A program made the position numbers and the translations under genes. A DNA stretch of 64,000 nucleotides. Source: an uncultured Kordiimonas sp. GTDB taxonomy: Bacteria > Pseudomonadota > Alphaproteobacteria > Sphingomonadales > Kordiimonadaceae. A model generated the notes under the pieces. That model had not been told where the DNA came from. It ran no database searches and saw only the letters and a program-made list of their open reading frames with translations. Location: assembly GCA_947503575.1 (NCBI GenBank), contig CANNDZ010000001.1, positions 1,178,001 through 1,242,000 of the forward strand, read 5' to 3'. Position 1 is the stretch's first letter. Each line of letters begins with the position of its first letter. Of this stretch, positions 18,330 through 27,269 are shown piece after piece.

Positions 18330-19409
18330 ATGTCTGCAAACGCAAAATTACGACTGATACCAAGTGTGGAAGCACGCCCTGAAGTCACGGTACATGCCAG
18401 TGACACCGTGGCGGCGCAGTCTGTTGAATGTGTATCGACAATCCTTCAGGCGGCATGTCCGGGTTTTCAGCTTCGTGACGTTGTTGACCCTACGAACATG
18501 GATCATGAGACGACCATGCAAAGATGGGATGACAACCTGGCTCGTACAGGGTTTGTCCGCACAGAGGATGACGTCTCTCAAATATCTCAGGATAATTCAA
18601 CGACCGATGCCATTACGCTTGCACCTTGTGTTTCGCTGGCACCATTTCAATCGCGCGTTAACGAAAATTTGGTCCTCTTGCCTGCGTCCTTGTCCTTGAA
18701 AAGTGCGTTGATCAACAACCGGAACGACGAAGACAGATTGGCAGAAAAGCTTTCCAGCTTTTTAAAGTTAAAGTCCTTCCTTGGGCTTGACGATATCACA
18801 ATTTTTTACGATGGCGCCGATGGCGTGCGCGGCAAACAAGCTGTTGACTGCGTATCGCTGTGCCTGAATAGCCTGGGCGAAACCGCAAACCGCATTATGG
18901 AGTTGCAAGAAGGCCTCGCCATGTTGGTCGCGTCCCCGCGCAAGTTTGGTTCCATTATCACAGTGTCTGATCGCGGATCATGGGTTCAGGGTATTGCACA
19001 ATCATTAACGGGCATGAGCGGCCAGCAAGTGATTGCGGACATTGGACACGGCAACAGCTTCTTTGGCTACAGCGGGCACCAAGGTACACGCGCCCCGAAA
19101 GATGAGGTAGCTGGTCCGTCATCTCTGTTCCTGGCGGCAGTCATGCTTTTGGTAGAACAAGGGAATAGCTACCAAGCAGCGCGGATTTATAATGCATGGC
19201 TGCGCAGTATCGAAGACGGCATTCATACACAAGAGTTGTTTCAGTTTTCACCGAACGCGCGCCGTGTTGATGCCGAAGAGTTTGCTGCCGCTGTGATAGA
19301 GCGCTTTGGCGATACGCCGCGCAAGATGCAAGCCCTTGCTGTTCAAGAGCGTGGTGCCGGTGTTCCAGATCAGCAGCAGCCAATCAACACCCTGAGGCTG
19401 GTCACGTAA
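18330..19409 (+). CDS. Divergent isocitrate/isopropylmalate dehydrogenase-like protein, probably non-catalytic
   Basis: A 359-aa protein whose C-terminal half follows the isocitrate/isopropylmalate dehydrogenase fold: an IAQSLTG helix, ADIGHGN, a degenerate HGTAP nucleotide loop (GHQGTRAP), then PSSLFLAAVMLL and NAWLRSIEDGIHTQELF. In active members a conserved Asp pair in the (N/D)LFGD-ISD motif binds Mg2+; here the aligned segment reads DRGSWVQGIA without the acidic residues. The N-terminal half is barely recognisable. It converges with cysD. I infer a structural or regulatory role rather than the dehydrogenase reaction; the family assignment itself rests on short motifs. Confidence 0.6.
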   Translation: MSANAKLRLIPSVEARPEVTVHASDTVAAQSVECVSTILQAACPGFQLRDVVDPTNMDHETTMQRWDDNLARTGFVRTEDDVSQISQDNSTTDAITLAPCVSLAPFQSRVNENLVLLPASLSLKSALINNRNDEDRLAEKLSSFLKLKSFLGLDDITIFYDGADGVRGKQAVDCVSLCLNSLGETANRIMELQEGLAMLVASPRKFGSIITVSDRGSWVQGIAQSLTGMSGQQVIADIGHGNSFFGYSGHQGTRAPKDEVAGPSSLFLAAVMLLVEQGNSYQAARIYNAWLRSIEDGIHTQELFQFSPNARRVDAEEFAAAVIERFGDTPRKMQALAVQERGAGVPDQQQPINTLRLVT

Positions 19410-19448
19410 AACTGACGTATTTTATCGAAAAAATAGTGTGGGAATGGC

Positions 19449-20342
19449 CTAGAAGTAGCCATTTCTTTTCTGATTTTCGAGCGAGCCTGAATCACTAACC
19501 CGGCCCAGCCTTTCAGATGTCTGCCCCAGCAGAACCTCCGCAGCAATATCGCGTGCGGTTTCTGCCGAAGATTCAATGGCGCAAGTCACCGGCCAACACC
19601 CCAGAGTGCGAAACCGCACCAGACGGTCCCGAACGGGTATGCCTTCAAACGCTCTCAGGCGGCCTTCTTCACTCACCACAATCAGGCCGTCATCTGTTTC
19701 AATAACAGGGCGTCGCTTTGCGTAATACAGCGGGGCAAGCTCTATATCCCTGTGAATGATGTAATTCCACAAATCTACCTCGGTCCAGTTGGACAAAGGA
19801 AACGCGCGCAGCGTCTGACCAGTGTTGCGATGCCAATTGAAATGAGACCATAACTCTGGCCGTTGGTAGCGGGGTTCCCACACATGATTACGTTCCCGCA
19901 CCGAAACAATCCGCTCTTTGGCGCGCGTTGCTTCTTCATCCCGGCGGGCACCACCAAAAATGACATCATACCCGCCATCATCAAGTGCTTTTTTTAGGGT
20001 TTCCGTGCGCATGAGGCTGGTATAGCGGTCGCCGTGATCAATCGGATTCAGGCCAACTGCCTTACCTTCTTCGTTAACGGTAACTTCCAGCTTGAGGTTG
20101 TTATCCGCTACAAATCGGTCCCTGAAGTCGACAAGCTCGGTAAATTCCCATGTCGAGTCCACATGCAACAGTGTTAGGGGTGGCGGCGATGGATAAAAGG
20201 CCCGTAACGCCAAGTGGGCAAGGACTGTTGAGTCCTTGCCCGCTGAGAAAAGTAACACAGGGTTTTCTGCTTCGGCTATACCGTCCCTGAGGATGTGGAT
20301 CGATTCCGCCTCAAGCTTGGCCAGGTATGTCGGCAAACTCAC
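19449..20342 (-). CDS. cysD: CysD-type sulfate adenylyltransferase subunit 2 / ATP pyrophosphatase
   Basis: CysD catalyses ATP + sulfate to APS, normally driven by the GTPase CysN. The protein is 297 aa, the usual length. The PP-loop is FSAGKDSTV at residues 32-40 (SGGKDS in most CysD), and the family C-terminus GQTSERLGRVSDSGSLE...KRNGYF is intact. RNHVWEPRYQRPELW is also CysD-like. Its ATG overlaps the dabA stop by 4 bp, so it is the last gene of dabB-dabA-cysD. No cysN, cysC or cysH is nearby, which is unusual. It may act with a CysN encoded elsewhere or have another role in this operon. Confidence 0.88.
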   Translation of the reverse strand: MSLPTYLAKLEAESIHILRDGIAEAENPVLLFSAGKDSTVLAHLALRAFYPSPPPLTLLHVDSTWEFTELVDFRDRFVADNNLKLEVTVNEEGKAVGLNPIDHGDRYTSLMRTETLKKALDDGGYDVIFGGARRDEEATRAKERIVSVRERNHVWEPRYQRPELWSHFNWHRNTGQTLRAFPLSNWTEVDLWNYIIHRDIELAPLYYAKRRPVIETDDGLIVVSEEGRLRAFEGIPVRDRLVRFRTLGCWPVTCAIESSAETARDIAAEVLLGQTSERLGRVSDSGSLENQKRNGYF

Positions 20343-22840
20343 GCAACTGTTCTCGACTCTGTTGTTTCTGTTTCACCGTAAGCCAGCCATTTGCCGCCGC
20401 CAGCATATTCATGCGATATGCCGCCATTTTCAGACATTGCATAAAGGTAAAGCCAGCCATTGTCGGCCAGTTCACGAACCATCTCATGTTTTTGAATGAT
20501 GGTGTTCATGGCTTCAATGGGTGCCCTGATGACAACCGACAGTTTTACCGGATCATGCATCCATTTTTCGCCGTCATGCAGGGATTGCATCGGCAATCCA
20601 ACACGTAGGTCACCGCCAGCGCCTTCCAGAACTCCGATCCGGCCCACAACATTGTGTAGCGTTTTGTTACCACTACCAAATACTGTGTTGTCGACGGTCG
20701 ACCCGAAATATTGCAGGTTGATCCAGCTCGCAACAATCATTGGGGCGGTCATAATCAGTTCCAGAACCTGGAAGTCTTCGTCGTTTTTGTAGTCATAAGA
20801 ATGCAGGAACGCATGCCCTTCAAGGTTCGCGTGACTTGAGTGGGTGCGCGGTGCCGCAATGAAGGCCTTACAACCGGCCAGGCCCCATTCCGGACGCACT
20901 TCGCTCCAGTCACTGCTTCTTGATATTACCTCTTTGTGGACGGCGTGTGACTGTGTCGTGCCTAACCGAAGCGCCCGCTCAGTACGCGTAATGTTGCTGG
21001 CAGTATCAAAGTATGCCCGCGCCTTCTGTAAATCATCCTGGTGACTATCCGGGACGTGAAGCGATTTGTAAAACTCAACATCATCGGTGGTGGTGTCGTG
21101 CTGCGCTGCTACAAACCAGCAGTCTTCTGGTATGACAACACCGCGGGCTTCAAGGTCCTCGCGAACTTGTGGGTCATTCAGCAAGTCTGCGGTCAACTGT
21201 GCATTGGGGGCCCCGGCGTTACCGCCACAAGCGCCGCAATCCAGCCCAGCAGCATGCGGGTTATTCACGCTGGTTGAGCCATGACCCACCAGGAAAACCA
21301 GCCGTGCAAAATCTGACTTCAGGCTCATGCCATTAAGGATGTTGCCTGCAATCGTTGCTTTTTCTTCGCGTGACACAGCTGTGCCGTCCAGATGCTTGAG
21401 TTCATAGCGTTGCGCGTTTTCAAGCTTTGGCCCGACAATGCCACGCTTGGCGGCAAGGGCTGCTGGCCGCGTAATCCGGGCCGCATCGGTTATGGCGCGC
21501 ACCAGATAGCCAAGCCCAAGGGCTTCGACAAACGCGAAGGAAGAAACAGCGCTGGATCGAAAGGCCTTGAAGGAAAACCAGTTTGCGGCAATTGCGGACT
21601 GTGTATTTTCTGCTTTCTCTGCACTTTTGTAAGCCGGCGTTTCACAGGCTGTATAGCCAGGTTTCAGCAGGACAGGGCAGTGCGCATTTTTGTCATGATG
21701 ACCAAAGTGCTGCACATCAACAGCAAGGCCAAAGAAACCGGCAAAACCGATGGTTTCAATGTTGGTGCTTTGTGTTTCAAAGGCGCGGCGCAGGATTTCT
21801 GACCGTACGTCAATGCAGAAGGCTGCCTGGATGGAAGCGCGCTCTGTTTTTGCAGTGGTCTTGTTGTCCTGGAAGTTGTTCAGCAACCGACCGCGAACAG
21901 ACGCTTCATAGGCTTCTTGTGCCAGCATCAAGTGGTCAGGTGTTGAAGGCGCCGGGGCGGCCAGCTGTCGCCGGAAGGTTTGGCGCAGAATGTCTGCCCC
22001 CATGTCTGCTGCCAAAGATTGGAAGCAATACCAATCATACGCAAGGCGAACCAGCAACAGCATATTGGCGTTATCGGATGTTTCACCGTCCAGTTCATAG
22101 CCCCAGTCCTGGTAGCGGGCATAGGCCATCCAGCCACCAATGCTGCGTGCAAGGCGGTGCAGATACATTGGAACGGCTTCATTGTCTAAGCCAATGTCTG
22201 CCAGAATGGTCCGCGCGGCTTCCTGCGGCTGATCGCTAAGCCGGGACAGGATATCATTCAAATCGGTCAACCCCATGACCCGCAAGGTCCGGTCAATCTT
22301 TTGATGCGTCAGCCACTGTGCAAAAAGCGTAGTGTCGCCCGATGACGTGCGGATGGTTGCCTGTCCCTTATCAAAATAGTCAGCACTCCATTTAGAGATT
22401 TGCTCAAGGATAAGGTCTGTGGTTTCAATTCCAGTCTGGTTGACGTGCAGGTTGGACATCAGAGCCAGCCTTGACGTGTCTTCGTTTTTATCTGCCAGCG
22501 TGGTAATAAACTCAGAGGCAGAGACTGACAGGCCATACTCCTGCAATGTTTTTTCTACATCGCTAGCGGCTAATTCACCGGCCTCAAACTTCTTTTGGTA
22601 GAAGTCCGCATCCATTGTGCTGCGAGCATTAGCAGAGGCTTTCATCTCTGCTGCGGCGTCGCGCCAGCTTTTGTCGGTAAGACCCAGGTATGGATTCACT
22701 GCAACAAAATTTTGCAGTGGCCACACAGGTGCGATCTTTGATGCTGCGGCTTTGATCTCAGTCCATGCGTCCAGTTGCTCAGCTTCGCCAAGGTTTGTCT
22801 GGCCACTTGTGATCGGAACGACTTTATCCTGAAGCATCAT
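20339..22840 (-). CDS. dabA: Inorganic carbon transporter subunit DabA (DUF2309)
   Basis: DabA is the carbonic-anhydrase-like subunit of the DAB inorganic-carbon pump, thought to hydrate CO2 to bicarbonate vectorially, powered by the ion flux through DabB. The 833-aa length is typical. The zinc site expected from studied DabA proteins is present: Cys342 and Asp344 (FCIDVRSE), His520 (LVGHGST) and Cys535 (GLDCGACGG). GFAGFFG near residue 366 and the region around PKLENAQRYEL are also characteristic. It overlaps both neighbours by 4 bp, which implies coupled translation with dabB and cysD. It could support anaplerotic CO2 fixation in a photoheterotroph. Confidence 0.95.
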   Translation of the reverse strand: MMLQDKVVPITSGQTNLGEAEQLDAWTEIKAAASKIAPVWPLQNFVAVNPYLGLTDKSWRDAAAEMKASANARSTMDADFYQKKFEAGELAASDVEKTLQEYGLSVSASEFITTLADKNEDTSRLALMSNLHVNQTGIETTDLILEQISKWSADYFDKGQATIRTSSGDTTLFAQWLTHQKIDRTLRVMGLTDLNDILSRLSDQPQEAARTILADIGLDNEAVPMYLHRLARSIGGWMAYARYQDWGYELDGETSDNANMLLLVRLAYDWYCFQSLAADMGADILRQTFRRQLAAPAPSTPDHLMLAQEAYEASVRGRLLNNFQDNKTTAKTERASIQAAFCIDVRSEILRRAFETQSTNIETIGFAGFFGLAVDVQHFGHHDKNAHCPVLLKPGYTACETPAYKSAEKAENTQSAIAANWFSFKAFRSSAVSSFAFVEALGLGYLVRAITDAARITRPAALAAKRGIVGPKLENAQRYELKHLDGTAVSREEKATIAGNILNGMSLKSDFARLVFLVGHGSTSVNNPHAAGLDCGACGGNAGAPNAQLTADLLNDPQVREDLEARGVVIPEDCWFVAAQHDTTTDDVEFYKSLHVPDSHQDDLQKARAYFDTASNITRTERALRLGTTQSHAVHKEVISRSSDWSEVRPEWGLAGCKAFIAAPRTHSSHANLEGHAFLHSYDYKNDEDFQVLELIMTAPMIVASWINLQYFGSTVDNTVFGSGNKTLHNVVGRIGVLEGAGGDLRVGLPMQSLHDGEKWMHDPVKLSVVIRAPIEAMNTIIQKHEMVRELADNGWLYLYAMSENGGISHEYAGGGKWLAYGETETTESRTVA

Positions 22841-24468
22841 GAATTCCTTGTGATTGCAGGTGAAGTAAGGGCAGGGCGCTGACGGTTTTGCAACAAACGA
22901 TCAGCATATGCGCTTGCGTAAAACCCGTTGGAGGCGTGGATCAGCAGGGTTTGTAACCAAACCGGGCGTGTTCCGGTGGCATTCATCCACTGGATAACCA
23001 TAACACCGGCCAGCGCCAGCACGATGGCAATTGTCCATGTGAATTTAGCAGATGTTGCTAGTGCCATGCTGGCGCTGCTCGCACCCAGCAAGGTTGGTGC
23101 AAAATGATGCAGTGCGCCGTATGAAACACTAACAACCAACAACATCACACCCAGACCGCCAATAGCGGCTGTATCGATTTTTTCCAGCATGAAGAAAGCG
23201 CTGATCAGGTGCATTGTGCCCAGAACGAACAGTCCGGTCAGCAGTACGCCACCAGGGTGCGCCAGCAAATCCAGGTTCACAACAGACGCCATGGTTACCA
23301 GCATAGATGCCGTGAGTATTAGCAGACCTGCGTAGAACGCAGGCGGCGTAGACCGCGCACTAGCAAACTTGAGCGGCATTTTGTCCTGGTCGATGGCAGA
23401 CCCTGCTGACAGAAAGGCATAAGCTTTATACAGCGAGTGAGCCACAATATGCAGGGCTGCGGCAGAGAAGGCTCCAAGACCGCACTGCAGGATCATCAGG
23501 CCCATTTGCGCAACCGTTGACCAGGCCAAGCCTACTTTTATGCTTGTTTGCGAGATCATGGCGATGGAGGCGATAACCGTTGTTGTTCCGCCAGCCAGGG
23601 CGAGCAGCCACATAGCTTCGGGTGACTGGAGCAGAAGGTCTGAAAAGCGGATAACCAGAAAGCCGCCTGCGTTCACAACACCGGCGTGCAACAGCGCAGA
23701 TACGGGTGTGGGTGTTTCCATAACTTCGACCAGCCATCCATTGAAGGGGAACTGTGCCGACTTCATGAGCGCTGCAACAACAATCAGGAAGGCAGCAAAT
23801 ACGGAACTGACACCAAAAACAGGTTGCGACTTGGCGAGGGTCATGATGGTGCTGATCTGGTCGGTGCCAAAGTCGATCACCAGCAATACTGCTGCAGCGA
23901 TCAGGCACAAATCGCCGATGCGGGCAGCAACGTATTTTTTAGACGCGGCGCGCTGGGCAGCGGCACGGTCGGGATAGAACAGCAGCAGCCGGTGCAAAGA
24001 GAGGCTCATGGCGACCCAGGCACACACTGTCAGGAACAATGTGTTCGACAGGATCAGCGTTGTTACACACCCGAGCGTTAGCAGCATGAATTTGAAGAAC
24101 CGTGCTTGGTGAGGGTCGCCTGCCATGTAGCGGCGGCTGAAGAGCAGGCAGATTGCTCCCACTGTTGTCACAAGAACTGCCATCACAGAAGCAAACAAGT
24201 CTGCTCTCAGGCCAACCGAGATATAGGTCATGGCAAAAGACCCAGTATCAACGGTGCCTGCGCTTGTTTGCAGTATCAGAAGCATAACGGCGGCAAACAC
24301 CGGAAGAAGAGCAAAAACCTTGGCCATGCCAAACATTTTTTGATTTACTTCGGCAAGGCTGTTTTCAGTTCCGCGCTCAGATGTTTTGCCAAAAGAGTGA
24401 AACCAGATAGCGCCCACTAAATATAGTAGAGGCAGCAGTAAGGGTAAAAATTGAGTTGCAGACAACAT
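22837..24468 (-). CDS. dabB: Inorganic carbon transporter membrane subunit DabB (NuoL/Mrp-like)
   Basis: A polytopic protein of the proton-conducting NuoL/MrpA family that partners DabA. Some thirteen to fourteen hydrophobic helices are visible in 543 aa. The conserved antiporter core is present, with LMKSAQFPFNGWLVEVMETPTPVSALLHAG around residue 245 and WSTVAQMGLM and HIVAHSLYKAYAFLSAG further on. The start at 24468 follows GAAGAGGA closely; in-frame ATG 24483 and TTG 24486 are alternatives. It is the first gene of dabB-dabA-cysD and is divergent from a LysR regulator, 110 bp away. Confidence 0.92.
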   Translation of the reverse strand: MLSATQFLPLLLPLLYLVGAIWFHSFGKTSERGTENSLAEVNQKMFGMAKVFALLPVFAAVMLLILQTSAGTVDTGSFAMTYISVGLRADLFASVMAVLVTTVGAICLLFSRRYMAGDPHQARFFKFMLLTLGCVTTLILSNTLFLTVCAWVAMSLSLHRLLLFYPDRAAAQRAASKKYVAARIGDLCLIAAAVLLVIDFGTDQISTIMTLAKSQPVFGVSSVFAAFLIVVAALMKSAQFPFNGWLVEVMETPTPVSALLHAGVVNAGGFLVIRFSDLLLQSPEAMWLLALAGGTTTVIASIAMISQTSIKVGLAWSTVAQMGLMILQCGLGAFSAAALHIVAHSLYKAYAFLSAGSAIDQDKMPLKFASARSTPPAFYAGLLILTASMLVTMASVVNLDLLAHPGGVLLTGLFVLGTMHLISAFFMLEKIDTAAIGGLGVMLLVVSVSYGALHHFAPTLLGASSASMALATSAKFTWTIAIVLALAGVMVIQWMNATGTRPVWLQTLLIHASNGFYASAYADRLLQNRQRPALTSPAITRNS

Positions 24469-24578
24469 CGTGTCCTCTTCCATCAACAGTGATTACGTTG
24501 CGCACCTTCTAGCAACTCTCTTGACCTTTAAAAAATTTAATGTTTCTATAGTTTCCATTCATAAAATATAATGATCAT

Positions 24579-25451
24579 ATGAAACATCTAAATTATAAAC
24601 ACCTCCATTATTTCTGGGCTGTCGCGCATGAGGGCAATCTGACGCGTACGGCAGAAAAGCTGAACATCTCTCAGTCAGCCTTGTCGATCCAGATTCAAAA
24701 ACTGGAAGATCAACTCGGGCATGCGCTGTTTGAACGGCGGGGGCGCCAATTGATCCTGACGGAAGTTGGATCGGTGGTTCTGGAACATGCGGATCAGATA
24801 TTCAACACGGGTGAGGAACTGTTGGTCGCTTTGCGTGACCGGATTTCCGGGTCAACGCCCACACTAAGGATCGGTGCCCGGGCCACTTTGTCTAGAAACT
24901 TTCAGATGAAGTTTGTCGAGCCGCTGTTATCCCGTGACAATGTGCGACTGATTATGAAATCAGGCAGCTTTAGTGATTTGATCGAGGCGCTGGAGACCCA
25001 CAAGATTGATGTGATTTTGTCCAACGTGCTGCCGCTCAGGGACGCCAACGCGACCTGGGTGCCTCATTTGATTGATGAACAGCATGTCAGCCTGATCGCG
25101 ACCCCCAAATACGAGAAGAAGTGGCAGACATGGGAAGAAGTGATTTCTGAGGCTCCGCTTATCCTGCCCTCTGTGGAAAGTGGCGTCCGATCCGGGTTCG
25201 ACTCTCTGGTGGAGCGCCATGGGCTAACACCCAACATACTGGCGGAAAGCGATGACATGGCCATGTTGAGGCTGTTGATCCGCGAAGGTGTGGGTGTTGG
25301 CGTTGTGCCACCGATTGTTGTGCGTCACGAGCTGAAAAAGCGTAATCTGGTCGAACTTTCTGAGGTGCCGGGGCTGATGGAAACCTTCTTTGCCATCACA
25401 CTCTCGCGGTTGTTCCCGAACGTCTTGTTGGGTGAACTTCTTACAACCTAG
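24579..25451 (+). CDS. LysR-family regulator (NhaR-like) divergent from the dab operon
   Basis: A 290-aa LysR-type regulator: N-terminal winged helix-turn-helix (residues 5-63, with HEGNLTRTAEKLNISQSALSIQIQKLE) and a periplasmic-binding-like effector domain (about 92-290). The HTH and the GRQLILTEVG stretch resemble the NhaR branch. Divergent placement 110 bp from dabB suggests that it controls the dab operon, as LysR proteins often do for carbon-concentrating genes. The shared gap is A/T-rich; I could not identify a convincing T-N11-A operator. The effector is unknown. Confidence 0.88.
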   Translation: MKHLNYKHLHYFWAVAHEGNLTRTAEKLNISQSALSIQIQKLEDQLGHALFERRGRQLILTEVGSVVLEHADQIFNTGEELLVALRDRISGSTPTLRIGARATLSRNFQMKFVEPLLSRDNVRLIMKSGSFSDLIEALETHKIDVILSNVLPLRDANATWVPHLIDEQHVSLIATPKYEKKWQTWEEVISEAPLILPSVESGVRSGFDSLVERHGLTPNILAESDDMAMLRLLIREGVGVGVVPPIVVRHELKKRNLVELSEVPGLMETFFAITLSRLFPNVLLGELLTT

Positions 25452-25490
25452 CCCACCCGACCTGCTGCACTTACGGTCGGACGAAGGCTA
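25449..25490. terminator. Bidirectional hairpin between the LysR gene and the coiled-coil gene
   Basis: Nested inverted repeats TAGCC...GGCTA (25449-25453 and 25486-25490) and CCGACC...GGTCGG (25457-25462 and 25475-25480) form a two-part stem around a 12-nt loop. It overlaps the end of the plus-strand LysR gene (stop 25449-25451) and lies just beyond the end of the minus-strand gene. This is the position of a shared terminator, with only a short T-rich tail (TAGTTTCTTG). Confidence 0.6.
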
Positions 25491-25506
25491 TAGTTTCTTG
25501 TACGTT

Positions 25507-25869
25507 TTAAGCAACCTGTTCGTCGTCCACAACATGTAGCTGGCTCGCGTCGGGCGCTGCCTGTTCTTTCAGTGCATGCACTTCCTGCTCCATGGAGCGC
25601 ATAACCGAAGCAATCAATTTACCATGCGCGGCCTGGCGTTCAATTTCGGCGTTCGCGTCAGGTGTGAACGAGTTAATCTCTGGTTTCGTTAGGATGCCTT
25701 TTTGCTCCAGCACGCGCTCCAGTGTATCAACGCGTTCGCGGGTTACAGCAAGTTCCTGCATTAATGCCATAGTCATGGACATCAAGTGCTCTTCCGCTTT
25801 GGTGCCGAGAAACTGAGGTCTACGGCCTTTGGCGTTTTTGTTGACTAAATGGTTCAAGTTTTCTGACAT
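25507..25869 (-). CDS. Small coiled-coil protein co-encoded with a methyltransferase, function unknown
   Basis: A 120-aa soluble protein without signal peptide or membrane segment. Residues about 24-55 (EEHLMSMTMALMQELAVTRERVDTLERVLEQKG) and about 70-100 have heptad-like helical character, which suggests oligomerisation or partner binding. I do not recognise the family. The start at 25869 follows AAAGGGG and lies one base from the stop of the methyltransferase gene (TAA-A-TG arrangement), so it is translated as the second cistron. An upstream in-frame extension overlapping the methyltransferase is disfavoured. It may be an accessory subunit of that enzyme. Confidence 0.7.
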   Translation of the reverse strand: MSENLNHLVNKNAKGRRPQFLGTKAEEHLMSMTMALMQELAVTRERVDTLERVLEQKGILTKPEINSFTPDANAEIERQAAHGKLIASVMRSMEQEVHALKEQAAPDASQLHVVDDEQVA

Positions 25870-25870
25870 T

Positions 25871-27049
25871 TTAAGCCCCTTTCCACGCGCCGTATGTATG
25901 CCATGCGGCACCTCGTCCATGGTCTTCCGGTCCATCAAGTTTACCTGCTGACGCGACTTGTGTAACGAATTGATTATCCGCTTCAAAACCGGCCTTTTGA
26001 ATTATGTCGCCGATATTGATGTCATGCAGGCGTGTCCAAAAGGGCTCATTGTTATTGTGAGCATCCCAGTCGCGAATGAATTGTTCATACAAAGGCATAT
26101 CATCTGTGTAGCTGGGTTGTTCCAGATGCAGTGTCAGGCCGCCAGGTGCCAGCACACGGCTCACTTCATTCATGATCTTCTGCATTGCTGAATTCGATGT
26201 TTCGTGCAGAAACATGGATGAATACACAAGATCGAAGCTGGCATCCTCAAATCGCGACAGGTCTTCGCCGTTCGCCTGAATAAAAGTCACGTTATCTGCC
26301 CCAAGTGATACGGCCCGCGCCGCCGCATAGCGCAGCACTGGTGCAGCCACATCAACGCCGATAACCTCGGCGTCGGGGAAGGCCTGGGCGATGGGCACAA
26401 GCGTGTGACCAATAGTGCAGCCGATATCAAGGATGCGTTTTGGGGCAAAGTCAGGGTAATTTGTTGTAAGCCAATCTACAACGGCGCGCCCGGCCATGTC
26501 ACTAAGGGCACCCATAGCACCGCCAGTGGTCGCGAATATACCAGAGTCGTAATTTGCCCCTGCCGACACATCGTTCGGGATTAATTCCGTGTGGTAGCTG
26601 CCCGGCATGCAGTGATGATCAACCGATGCAATATAGGCGGGAATGTCCAGGTCCGGGTCCAACTCAAGTGCCGATGTGGAGGCGAGTATGCCCTCTGCTT
26701 TTTTTGCCAGCTTTTCTGCTTGCGGCAAAACCATTGCCCGGCTCATTTGCTGGCGCTGTTCCATGGTATTGCGTTTCGCCGCGCTCCAGAAACTATGAAA
26801 CGGGTCGCGGTTCATCGCGGCGCGAATTTCATGGCGCGACTGGGGCTCGCGGTGCAATTCTTTTTGCAGCGCCGGAAGAACGCGCTTTTCATAAGCCAGT
26901 TGGTTGCCCTCACCTAGCGTTTGCGCCAGATATTTGTTCATTGATGCAATGAAATTGAAACGGGCGGTATCATCATGGTCCCTCTCAGGGAACATGTCAT
27001 GAGCTTCCACGTGGTGCCATGCTGGTGGCGTTGCGCTTGATTTGGTCAT
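25871..27049 (-). CDS. Class I SAM-dependent methyltransferase with an extended N-terminal domain
   Basis: A 392-aa protein. Residues about 205-310 are a class I methyltransferase Rossmann fold: motif I ILDIGCTIGHT (206-216), the acidic residue of motif II in EVIGVDVAAP, and DLVYSSMFLHET as the motif IV region. The first 200 residues form an uncharacterised helical domain with DHHCMPGSYH (about 144-153), which could bind metal or substrate. A small coiled-coil gene follows one base later. The substrate is unknown; small-molecule methylation fits the fold best. Confidence 0.85.
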   Translation of the reverse strand: MTKSSATPPAWHHVEAHDMFPERDHDDTARFNFIASMNKYLAQTLGEGNQLAYEKRVLPALQKELHREPQSRHEIRAAMNRDPFHSFWSAAKRNTMEQRQQMSRAMVLPQAEKLAKKAEGILASTSALELDPDLDIPAYIASVDHHCMPGSYHTELIPNDVSAGANYDSGIFATTGGAMGALSDMAGRAVVDWLTTNYPDFAPKRILDIGCTIGHTLVPIAQAFPDAEVIGVDVAAPVLRYAAARAVSLGADNVTFIQANGEDLSRFEDASFDLVYSSMFLHETSNSAMQKIMNEVSRVLAPGGLTLHLEQPSYTDDMPLYEQFIRDWDAHNNNEPFWTRLHDINIGDIIQKAGFEADNQFVTQVASAGKLDGPEDHGRGAAWHTYGAWKGA

Positions 27050-27118
27050 TTAGCTACTCTGGTCAGTTAATAAGTTGGTTCCTGTGTTACTTGAGTATAA
27101 AACCGGCGTTGTGGCGAC

Positions 27119-27134
27119 CATGACAAATGTCATG
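27119..27134. promoter_or_regulatory. Palindrome upstream of the methyltransferase gene
   Basis: CATGACAAATGTCATG has perfect 7-bp arms around AA, 70 bp upstream of the methyltransferase start. A looser copy (GACA-N6-TGTC) lies about 30 bp further upstream, within 27148-27165. A TATACT -10-like box on the minus strand lies at about 27095-27100. Together these suggest a regulated promoter for the methyltransferase pair; the regulator is unknown. The rest of 27050-27269 holds no credible gene. Confidence 0.45.
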
Positions 27135-27269
27135 CAGAATCACCTATTTCGACAAATGCCTGTCATCCCGTGCGATCAGCAGCGTTTTCCTAAGGTAAAA
27201 CGCGCCACGGCTTTCTACTCAGAAGCCTACTTGTCAGCTCCTACGTGGTTCTGGTGAGCTCTGGCCAGG

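Noticed and set aside
19410-19448. A/T hairpin (TATTTT/AAAATA) as terminator between the IDH-like and cysD genes
   Set aside because: The stem is only A-T pairs and would be unstable; no G/C clamp or T-run.
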